A DNA stretch of 60,190 nt. It comes from CALAMD01 sp035301025. Lineage in GTDB: Bacteria > Bacillota > Bacilli > Bacillales > Amphibacillaceae. The stretch covers positions 1 through 60,190 of the forward strand of contig DATGUV010000021.1 in assembly GCA_035301025.1 (NCBI GenBank), read 5' to 3'. Made by a program: the position numbers and the translations under genes. The notes under the pieces are model-generated. The model was not told where the DNA came from. It worked only from the letters and a program-made list of their open reading frames with translations, and did not search any database. Below are positions 53,359 through 60,190 of the stretch, piece after piece. Position 1 is the first letter of the stretch; each line of letters begins with the position of its first letter.

Positions 53359-54261
53359 TTAATACTCGTCCCGTTGGAATCCAAGTTCATGTAACTGTCT
53401 TTGGTTGTTTCGCCAACCAGGTTTTACCTTCACTCTTAATTCCAAGTAAACATGTGATCCTAAAATGTGCTCAATATCTTTCCGAGCTTCTTTTCCAATA
53501 GACTTTAGCATACTCCCTTTTTTCCCAATTAAAATTCCCTTTTGTGAATCTCTCTCTGTAATGATAGAGGCTTGAATGAGAACAGAACCATTGTTTCTAC
53601 GTTCAATATGTTCAATGTTTACTGCAACTGAATGAGGAATTTCTTCCTTTGTTAACCGAAGTACCTTTTCCCGAATGAGTTCCCCCATAATAAAACGCTC
53701 TGGGTGGTCTGTAACAAATTCATCTGGGTAAAATTGTGGCCCTTCTTCCAGTTCATTTTCTAATAATGTTAATAAGTGTTCTACATTATACCCTTCCACT
53801 GCTGAAATCGGTACAACTTCAGTAAATGGATACAAAGATTGGTACGTTTCAATGATAGGGAAAATAGCATCCTTTTCAATTAAATCAACCTTGTTAATAA
53901 CTAGATATACTGGTCGACGAACATTCTTCAACATATCGATAATAAACTGATCGCCTCGTCCGAATCCTTCATGAGCATTCACCATAAAAATAATTGCATC
54001 AACTTCATTTAAAGTGTTTTCAGATGTTTGAACCATGAATGTGCCTAACTTGTGTTTAGGTTTGTGAATTCCTGGAGTATCGATGAATACCATTTGAAAG
54101 TCTTTAGTTGTATATACTCCTTGAATTTTATTTCTTGTTGTTTGTGGTTTATCACTTGTAATCGCGACTTTTTGACCTAGTACACGATTCATAAACGTCG
54201 ACTTGCCGACATTCGGTCTACCAATAATAGCAATAAATCCTGAGTGAAATGTTTCTGTCAT
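53359..54261 (-). CDS. era: GTPase Era
   Basis: A GTPase that assists 16S rRNA maturation and 30S assembly. The 300-residue protein has G1 GRPNVGKSTF near 14, G3 DTPGIHKP near 61, G4 NKVD near 123 and a C-terminal KH domain with GKKGSMLKSIG near 229. ATG at 54261 follows GGAGG. B. subtilis has cdd between dgkA and era; here the gap is 145 bp and empty apart from a terminator. Confidence 0.97.
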   Translation of the reverse strand: MTETFHSGFIAIIGRPNVGKSTFMNRVLGQKVAITSDKPQTTRNKIQGVYTTKDFQMVFIDTPGIHKPKHKLGTFMVQTSENTLNEVDAIIFMVNAHEGFGRGDQFIIDMLKNVRRPVYLVINKVDLIEKDAIFPIIETYQSLYPFTEVVPISAVEGYNVEHLLTLLENELEEGPQFYPDEFVTDHPERFIMGELIREKVLRLTKEEIPHSVAVNIEHIERRNNGSVLIQASIITERDSQKGILIGKKGSMLKSIGKEARKDIEHILGSHVYLELRVKVKPGWRNNQRQLHELGFQRDEY

Positions 54262-54384
54262 ATTAAATCCTCCACGACGTTTATTTCTTAATGTAATGAT
54301 ACTACAATTGCTAGTACTTTTCATACTTTCGACAAAACTTATAAAAACTTCTAATATTTATACATAAAATGACTGTATGATTGG

Positions 54385-54408
54385 AAAAAGCAGCCTTAAG
54401 GGCTGCTT
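54385..54408 (-). terminator. Terminator after dgkA
   Basis: Minus-strand AAGCAGCC, 5-base loop and GGCTGCTT followed by T runs, touching the dgkA stop codon. Confidence 0.85.
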
Positions 54409-54775
54409 AAAACCATTCCATTATTTTCGGTAAAAAAATAATTCCACCAACTATACATGCCACTATTACTGCAATGAGCACAGCTCCCGCTGCAATATCC
54501 TTTATTGCTTTGGCACTTGGGTGCATGTCTGGTTTTAAATAATCAATCATTAATTCCATTCCACTGTTGATCATTTCAGCCATGCATACACCCCCACTGA
54601 CCACCATTAGCAACATCCATTCCATTGCAGACACTTGCGTAATCAATCCCATAATAATGACAAGCATCCAAGAAACTAAATGAATTCGAAAGTTTCGTTC
54701 ATGTGTGATCACATATAGAATTCCAGCAAAGGCATGTTTAAAGCCAATGATTTTGTTACTCTCTTTTGAGCCCAT
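54407..54775 (-). CDS. dgkA: Undecaprenol kinase (DgkA family)
   Basis: A small integral membrane kinase of 122 residues with three helices (about 30-50, 54-72 and 92-115). The family motif EMINSGMELMID near 66-77 and AKAIKDIAAGAV near 88-99 are present. In Gram-positive bacteria the main substrate is undecaprenol, not diacylglycerol. It overlaps ybeY by 20 bases, so the genes are coupled. Confidence 0.92.
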   Translation of the reverse strand: MGSKESNKIIGFKHAFAGILYVITHERNFRIHLVSWMLVIIMGLITQVSAMEWMLLMVVSGGVCMAEMINSGMELMIDYLKPDMHPSAKAIKDIAAGAVLIAVIVACIVGGIIFLPKIMEWF

Positions 54776-55223
54776 ATTGGTCTAGGATTTCTTTTTGTTT
54801 GGCAAACATTTGCTGTTCTTCTTCTTCACTATCATGGGTATAGCCGAGCAAATGCAAAAAGCCATGGACAACAAGAAATCCAACCTCTCTTTCTACAGAA
54901 TGGTTATATTCTGTCGCTTGTTCCCGCGCCCGATGAATAGACACAATGATATCTCCTAGCATATTGCCTACTTGATGTTGAATGTCCATAGGCAAATCTT
55001 TTAAGTCATCCTGCATTTCAAAAGAAATAACGTCTGTCGGACGATCGACTCCTCGATATTCACGATTGATCTCTTGAATTTCATCATCAGAAACAATGGT
55101 GATGGAAACTTCACTATTTTGAGGAGTCTCTTCAATTGTAGAAGCTAGCTCTAGTAAATCAGTAATTAATTGTACATGCTCTTTTGATAAATACTGTTGT
55201 TCATCTACAAAATCGATGTGCAT
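54756..55223 (-). CDS. ybeY: Endoribonuclease YbeY
   Basis: A zinc-dependent RNase for 16S rRNA 3' maturation and ribosome quality control. The 155-residue protein carries the HGFLHLLGYTH metal motif near 120-130 (HxxxHxxGxxH) and RPTDVISF near 62. It begins immediately after pgpH and overlaps dgkA. Confidence 0.95.
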   Translation of the reverse strand: MHIDFVDEQQYLSKEHVQLITDLLELASTIEETPQNSEVSITIVSDDEIQEINREYRGVDRPTDVISFEMQDDLKDLPMDIQHQVGNMLGDIIVSIHRAREQATEYNHSVEREVGFLVVHGFLHLLGYTHDSEEEEQQMFAKQKEILDQYGLKRE

Positions 55224-57359
55224 TTATTTCTCCTCTTTCGTCGGATATTGGATGCGTGAATGAAAGATTCCTTTTAACGTTTCACATATGGCCAACCGAA
55301 TGCTTTTTAATTCTTTTAATGTGAGTGGACATTCATCTAGTTGCCCGTCCATTAAACGATCATTAATAATGGAGGAAACAATTTCATCTATCTTCTCTTC
55401 AGTAGGCTCTTTTAATGAGCGTACAGCAGCTTCTACAGAGTCACAAATACAAATAATTGCTGCTTCCTTCGTCTGCGGTTTTGGGCCAGGATATCTAAAG
55501 TCAATTTCTTTTACATTTGGATCATGTTCTTTTTCTTTAAAATAAAAGAATTTTAACAAGGTTGTCCCATGATGTTGCATTGCAATATCTACAATTTCTT
55601 TCGGTATACGCTGTTTTCTTAACATGTCTGCCCCATCATAAGGATGATTAATAATGATTTCAGCACTTTCCCTCGGTTCTAAAAGGTCATGAGGATTTGT
55701 GATAGATAATTGGTTTTCAATGAAATAATGTGGTTTAACAGTTTTCCCAATATCATGATAGTAAGCACCTACTCGCGCTAATAAGCCATTAGCACCGATT
55801 GCTTCACAAGCAGTTTCACTCAAATTCGCAACCATGATGGAGTGATGATAGGTTCCTGGTGTCTCAACAAGCAACTTACGTAATAGCGGCTGATTCGGAT
55901 TCGATAATGAAAGCAGTCGAATATCTGATAAAATTCCTAAGCCTGTTTCAAAAAATGGAAGTAAACCTAACGTTAACACTGCTGATAATAAAGCAGATGC
56001 TAAACCATAACTCGTATGTATTAGAACATCTAATAGCACATATTTTTCAAAGGTTAGAAATACAAATACTAGAATGATAGCTATGTTCATTAAAGCCATC
56101 CCTATTCCTGCACGAACGATTGAAAGCCGGTCCTTTACATTCGAAAGAAGTAATAATGCATTCATTTGAGAAAGAAGGAAGTATATCCCTGCTTCTACAT
56201 TTAATGATCCAGGAATTTCTCCGTTAAAGATAAACGAACCTATAAGGGCATATACAATCGCCATAACGATAGCTAAACGATCATGAATCAGTTGTTTTAA
56301 CAATAAAACTCCTGTAGCTACAGGAACAATATAAAAGAATTCGTTTACCTGTGTCGTAAACAAACTAACAACCTTCATCAGTGCAATTACGATGACGCTA
56401 ATGAACAAGATCGATAAAATCGTGCGATGATCCTGTCGTTGACGTTTGTCCAACCAATAAATCTCATAAAAGATAAAGCCACATAGAATAAGAATAAATA
56501 TAGCTAAGCCAATGACAGGAAAAAAGTTACGCTCATTATCTAGCACTCCAACAAGTTTTAAATCCTCATAGATTTCATTCGTAATTGTTTGTCCTTGTCG
56601 AACGATAATTTCACCTGCCCGAATCACTACAGGGTCTACACTATTAGCAGAAGTTTTACGTGCTTCTTCTGTTTTAGCAGGGTCAAAAAAAGAGTTCTCT
56701 ACTACTGCAAAAGAAGTTAACTCCATCATTAGCTTTTGCTCATCTTCATCCAACACACTATATTTTAAAGATTCTTCAATAACAGAAATGGCACTCTGTT
56801 TATTTTCAGGTCGCACACCTTTTTCCATAACCATTTCTACTGCATCAATGAATATATTCATTCGTTTTTGCCGTTCTTCTGAGTCCCATTGACTTAGGGA
56901 TAAGATTACTTGATCCGAAATCGAATTGGCAATTTCTGCTGATACGATTTGTTTCACTTCTAAGACATAGTCAAAGGGTTCACTTGGAGTATCTTTTTTA
57001 TTCTTTTTCTTAATTTCTTCTGCTTCTTCATCAATTTTATCAAGGGCATCGAATAACTCTTCCACGTATTCGATACGCTCTTCTGTAACTTCTTCAGATA
57101 TGGTATATCGATCTTCTACTGCTTGAATGGTTTCTTGAATTTTTCGTTCCGTTTCTTGATCGTTTTGTATAGTGATTGGTGAACGAATGGTTTGTTTTGC
57201 ACGGTCGAATCGTTCAATGTCATACGTTTCAGTATGGACATTATCCATCGTTATTAAAAAGAAAAACACTCCTAATAACAAGACGGAAATCGTGATGGTA
57301 AACCATTTTGTGCGACGTTTAAACAACGATGACATATAAGGTGCAAATTTTTTCTTCAC
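55224..57359 (-). CDS. pgpH: Cyclic-di-AMP phosphodiesterase PgpH (7TMR-HD)
   Basis: A 711-residue membrane protein that hydrolyses c-di-AMP to pApA. N-terminal helix (about 20-40), extracellular domain (45-270), seven helices (about 275-470) and a cytoplasmic HD domain with RVGAYYHDIGKT near 515 and INHPYDGADML, MQHHGTT further on. The order pgpH-ybeY-dgkA-era is the conserved Bacillus arrangement. Confidence 0.94.
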   Translation of the reverse strand: MKKKFAPYMSSLFKRRTKWFTITISVLLLGVFFFLITMDNVHTETYDIERFDRAKQTIRSPITIQNDQETERKIQETIQAVEDRYTISEEVTEERIEYVEELFDALDKIDEEAEEIKKKNKKDTPSEPFDYVLEVKQIVSAEIANSISDQVILSLSQWDSEERQKRMNIFIDAVEMVMEKGVRPENKQSAISVIEESLKYSVLDEDEQKLMMELTSFAVVENSFFDPAKTEEARKTSANSVDPVVIRAGEIIVRQGQTITNEIYEDLKLVGVLDNERNFFPVIGLAIFILILCGFIFYEIYWLDKRQRQDHRTILSILFISVIVIALMKVVSLFTTQVNEFFYIVPVATGVLLLKQLIHDRLAIVMAIVYALIGSFIFNGEIPGSLNVEAGIYFLLSQMNALLLLSNVKDRLSIVRAGIGMALMNIAIILVFVFLTFEKYVLLDVLIHTSYGLASALLSAVLTLGLLPFFETGLGILSDIRLLSLSNPNQPLLRKLLVETPGTYHHSIMVANLSETACEAIGANGLLARVGAYYHDIGKTVKPHYFIENQLSITNPHDLLEPRESAEIIINHPYDGADMLRKQRIPKEIVDIAMQHHGTTLLKFFYFKEKEHDPNVKEIDFRYPGPKPQTKEAAIICICDSVEAAVRSLKEPTEEKIDEIVSSIINDRLMDGQLDECPLTLKELKSIRLAICETLKGIFHSRIQYPTKEEK

Positions 57360-57396
57360 TCACTTCACCTCGGAATATTTGTAGGGTATCAATTCG

Positions 57397-58356
57397 TTAA
57401 TCTACTTGATCATATGCTTCTATAATTCGTTGAACAACTGGATGACGTACAACATCAGAACCTTCTAAATATGCAAATGAAATACCTTTAACACCTGTTA
57501 GCAATTTTGAGGCACTTTGCAATCCAGACTTGGCTCCTTTAGGTAAGTCAATTTGAGTAATATCACCTGTTACAACCATTTTTGAACCAAAACCTAAACG
57601 GGTTAGAAACATTTTCATCTGTTCTTGTGTCGTGTTTTGAGCCTCATCTAAAATGACAAACGCATCATTTAACGTCCGACCTCGCATATATGCAAGTGGC
57701 GCAATTTCAATAACTTCTCGTTCAATTAACCTTGCAGTATGCTCTACACCAAATACATCATGTAACGCATCGTATAGTGGTCTTAAATATGGATCCACTT
57801 TTTCTTTCAAATCTCCTGGTAAAAATCCTAAGCTTTCCCCTGCTTCTACGGCTGGTCTCGTTAAGATGATTTTTTTAACTACACCTGATCGTAAGGCAAT
57901 AATAGATTGTACGACAGCGAGAAATGTTTTACCTGTACCGGCTGGTCCAATACCAAATACTAAGTCACTTTCATTCATTTTCTCAACATATTTCTTTTGA
58001 CCAAGAGTTTTAATACGTATGGATTTCCCTTTAGCATTTTTCGTTAGTTCATCTGCGAACAATGCTTCTAATTGGGATAATTGATCTTTTTTTGCAAGCT
58101 CAATCGCATAGATAATATCACGTTCATGGATTTCAATGCCGCGTCTTATCACGTCCATAATCGCATGTAGAACATCTTCACAATGTTTAACATCTTTCTC
58201 TTTCCCACGTATCAACAACTGTTCACCTCTAGTTGTTATGGATACATGTAGTTGATCTTCTATGCGCTTGAGTAATCTATCATTTGTTCCAAATAAAGCT
58301 AATGCCTCATCTGGATCTAATATTTGAATGGTTGTTTCATGGTTTTGATCTGACAT
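57397..58356 (-). CDS. phoH: PhoH-like ATPase
   Basis: A 319-residue cytoplasmic P-loop ATPase. An N-terminal KH-like part (about 25-90) precedes the ATPase with Walker A GPAGTGKT near 137 and Walker B FVILDEAQNTT near 236. Linked by conservation of context to ybeY and RNA metabolism. It follows yqfD by two bases. Confidence 0.93.
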   Translation of the reverse strand: MSDQNHETTIQILDPDEALALFGTNDRLLKRIEDQLHVSITTRGEQLLIRGKEKDVKHCEDVLHAIMDVIRRGIEIHERDIIYAIELAKKDQLSQLEALFADELTKNAKGKSIRIKTLGQKKYVEKMNESDLVFGIGPAGTGKTFLAVVQSIIALRSGVVKKIILTRPAVEAGESLGFLPGDLKEKVDPYLRPLYDALHDVFGVEHTARLIEREVIEIAPLAYMRGRTLNDAFVILDEAQNTTQEQMKMFLTRLGFGSKMVVTGDITQIDLPKGAKSGLQSASKLLTGVKGISFAYLEGSDVVRHPVVQRIIEAYDQVD

Positions 58357-58358
58357 AC

Positions 58359-59561
58359 TTAGTCTCCTTCGAGAAGAGGTTCTTCTTTTACAATATCCTC
58401 CTCGACAGTAATTAGCAATTGTACCTTAACTTTACCATTCTCAACAGTTTCATGCAAAATTTTTTCATCTTTTATATCGATATTAGGCCCCAACTCATTC
58501 ATTAAATCGTCATGAATTTGTTGGATACCTATTTTTAATGCTTGTTCCTCCGTAATTTCTTCTTCTAACAATTCCTGGTTATGAATCGTTCGTTTTTTAA
58601 TCGTAAAGGGGGTTTTCCACTGTAAAAAATATAACGGATGTTCATGTTCTTGAATAAATGAATGTTCATACTCAGGATTACCCCAGCCCCAAATAGGTAC
58701 TTCTAAAAATGAAGTATCTACAAACCACTTGTTTTTATATACTCCTGTTACACGTTCTCTACGTTGATGCAAAGGTACTTCTACATCAACTTTGTACCAC
58801 GTTTCTGCAATAACTTCCCCTTCTGCTGCGACAATCGTTTTTTCTTCATCTTCTTCATCGGCTCGTTCTAACGTTCCCAGAACAAGAGGGTCACCTTTTT
58901 TGACAGCATCATGAACGTGTACAACAGGCTCGCCTTTAGATACATGCATATACGTAATCACGCCATTCTTTTTAGCAATTAAGTTTCTTGGTGGATTCTT
59001 TTCTATTTTCTCTATCCGTTCCTTTTCAATGCCTTCTAATAAAAAGGTTGTCCCTTTTTTCTCTACACCTATCCATAGCAATTCAGGAATTTCCTGTGTA
59101 AGTGCAAATTGAATATCACTAGCGCTTGGGACAAAAAACATCCAGCTACCTTTTTTAACTTCTTCTTTTTCCAATGTTTGCATAATCTTTTCTTCTATGT
59201 CTGAAGAAACACCCGAAATTTGTATACTCCAAATCATGTTTGAAAGTGCGTAAATGAGAAAAAAAGACAGAAGAGCAGATAACACAATATGCTTACTTTT
59301 TAGCCATCTTCTCCATATAAATGGATAACCCTGCTTTTGTTTAAACGTTAGTTTGTAAGAGGTGCCTCTTCTTAACGTGCGAATATCTGATACATGTCGC
59401 ACACGCATTTTTCCTTCGCATATGTCCTTCGATATTTTTTTAATATCCCAGATGACAATACCTAGTTGATCCATGCACATTTGAAAAAAATATTCTGGTC
59501 GTTTTCCTCGTACAACAACTGTTACAGAACCAGTGAAAAATGATCCTTGAACATGTTTCAT
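58359..59561 (-). CDS. yqfD: Sporulation protein YqfD
   Basis: A 400-residue membrane-anchored protein with one helix near 92-112 and a large domain, likely facing the intermembrane side, of the IV-secretion-like YqfD family. Its B. subtilis counterpart is transcribed in the mother cell under sigma-E and required for efficient sporulation. Cotranscribed with yqfC, 10 bases upstream. I saw no convincing sigma-E promoter before yqfC. Confidence 0.9.
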   Translation of the reverse strand: MKHVQGSFFTGSVTVVVRGKRPEYFFQMCMDQLGIVIWDIKKISKDICEGKMRVRHVSDIRTLRRGTSYKLTFKQKQGYPFIWRRWLKSKHIVLSALLSFFLIYALSNMIWSIQISGVSSDIEEKIMQTLEKEEVKKGSWMFFVPSASDIQFALTQEIPELLWIGVEKKGTTFLLEGIEKERIEKIEKNPPRNLIAKKNGVITYMHVSKGEPVVHVHDAVKKGDPLVLGTLERADEEDEEKTIVAAEGEVIAETWYKVDVEVPLHQRRERVTGVYKNKWFVDTSFLEVPIWGWGNPEYEHSFIQEHEHPLYFLQWKTPFTIKKRTIHNQELLEEEITEEQALKIGIQQIHDDLMNELGPNIDIKDEKILHETVENGKVKVQLLITVEEDIVKEEPLLEGD

Positions 59562-59571
59562 GTCTTCACCC

Positions 59572-59853
59572 TCAATTTGTTCGAAAAGTAATATCTTCTA
59601 TCGTTCCTTCTAATAAAATTTCTTCCGGCAACATCATCTTTATAACAAATTCTTTTCCAGTTATTTGAATGATTCCGTCTGTCGAAGCCAATGTTAATTC
59701 TGTGTTTGTGTATGTTTTTAATCCATGATGATTTTCAATATACACGTGTAGTTGACCGACCACTGTAATTCGGGGTAATTCAAGAACAAGATCAGCAGGA
59801 AGTGATAACTTGTTAACTAATAAAGGTTGTAATCGTTGAAGCCATTTTTTCAC
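59572..59853 (-). CDS. yqfC: Sporulation protein YqfC
   Basis: A 93-residue YabP/YqfC family protein with the hallmark PRITVVGQLHVYIENHHGL near 27-45 and a beta-rich fold. GTG start with GAGGGGGCT 8 bases upstream; family members are mother-cell sporulation proteins. Leads the yqfC-yqfD-phoH-pgpH-ybeY-dgkA cluster. Confidence 0.9.
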   Translation of the reverse strand: MKKWLQRLQPLLVNKLSLPADLVLELPRITVVGQLHVYIENHHGLKTYTNTELTLASTDGIIQITGKEFVIKMMLPEEILLEGTIEDITFRTN

Positions 59854-59977
59854 ACGTGTAGCCCCCTCTCATGTATATAAATATGAGGAAGGAAGAGCAT
59901 TCAGAACTAAAGGAAGGTTTTTATCCAGTTTATAAAAGGGAATGTATCATGATTGAAGGAAGTTTTGGATGTTCAAT

Positions 59978-60017
59978 AAAAAATCCAGTATAAGAAATTT
60001 CTTATACTGGATTTTTT
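59978..60017. terminator. Bidirectional terminator left of the last gene
   Basis: Perfect 18-bp arms (59978-59995 and 60000-60017) with a 4-base loop and A6/T6 ends. The spacer between it and yqfC (59854-59977) holds nothing clear. Confidence 0.9.
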
Positions 60018-60018
60018 A

Positions 60019-60190
60019 TTAATATAATTGATGTTTATTCATATTTCTTCTTTTATAAGGTTGTTTTGATCGTGGTTCACCAAGTACTTCAGACATGATC
60101 ACACTATCAATTAAATCTTTTTTACGGAGACGTTTCTTCATTTGAGTCCGCAACTTCTTAGATTGATGATTCATTCCTACATTTACTTGA
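60019..60190 (-). CDS. C-terminal part of an unrecognised basic protein
   Basis: The reading frame is open to the window edge and ends at TAA (60019-60021). The visible 57 residues are Lys/Arg rich: QVNVGMNHQSKKLRTQMKK, RLRKKDLIDSVIMSEVLGEP and RSKQPYKRRN. I do not recognise the family; the B. subtilis neighbour here would be yqfB, yqfA or rpsU, and none matches. An internal ATG exists but its ribosome binding site is too close, so the gene probably starts upstream. Confidence 0.55.
   Translation of the reverse strand, partial: QVNVGMNHQSKKLRTQMKKRLRKKDLIDSVIMSEVLGEPRSKQPYKRRNMNKHQLY

Overview
This AT-rich window is chromosomal DNA of a spore-forming, low-GC Gram-positive bacterium of the family Bacillaceae. 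The evidence is a backbone of genes in nearly the Bacillus subtilis order (spoIIIAA-efp-papA-aroQ ... mntR ... gcv ... comG ... sigA-dnaG ... glyQS-recO-era ... pgpH-phoH-yqfD-yqfC), sporulation genes (spoIIIAA, yqfC, yqfD), a full comG operon and an ltaS gene. Combined with a B12-dependent ribonucleotide reductase, this points to the Oceanobacillus/Virgibacillus/Gracilibacillus side of the family; genus assignment is inference.

Layout. 1-5700: spoIIIAA (cut by the window edge), efp, papA, aroQ, yqhR, yqhP, a patatin-like gene and mntR. 5876-9152: nrdJ with a probable NrdR-controlled promoter, and a membrane rhodanese. 9216-13445: glycine cleavage operon gcvT-gcvPA-gcvPB under a tandem glycine riboswitch. 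13628-16403: SNF2 helicase/YqhG pair and YqzE. 16464-20865: aroK divergent from comGABCDEFG. 20991-27440: small membrane proteins, a metallo-hydrolase, lipoteichoic acid synthase, YqgQ, an unknown exported protein and a rhomboid protease. 27509-33618: E1-like enzyme, 5-formyl-THF cyclo-ligase, a zinc-site-less L33, two small membrane proteins, PbpA and SodA. 33794-34233: five tRNA genes (Asn-Met-Ile2-Ser-Phe in transcription order). 34629-43563: Na/Pi cotransporter-like protein, NfeD-like protein, LysM-like protein, YqfX, YqfT, Nfo, CshB, YqfO, TrmK, cytochrome c550 and an unknown membrane protein. 43754-60190: sigA, dnaG, yqfL-ccpN, glyQS with a T-box, recO, yqzL, era, dgkA, ybeY, pgpH, phoH, yqfD, yqfC and the end of an unrecognised gene.

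Compared with B. subtilis (from memory), several neighbours are missing: yqhV, yqhQ, lipM (nrdJ sits in its place), the sinIR/tasA matrix genes, glcK, pst, the zur/ispG group, yqxD and cdd.

The most unusual feature is a family of roughly 115-bp intergenic repeats: 361-470, 3301-3374, 32658-32774, 34339-34453, 53088-53203, 53206-53321 and a doubtful copy at 46882-46995. They share terminal inverted repeats and conserved single-stranded blocks. An inner stem differs in sequence between copies but still pairs, so the fold rather than the sequence appears to be kept. Every full-length copy points the same way, opposite to local transcription, and one pair is in tandem. I recognise no named family for it and consider it the best candidate for something undescribed.
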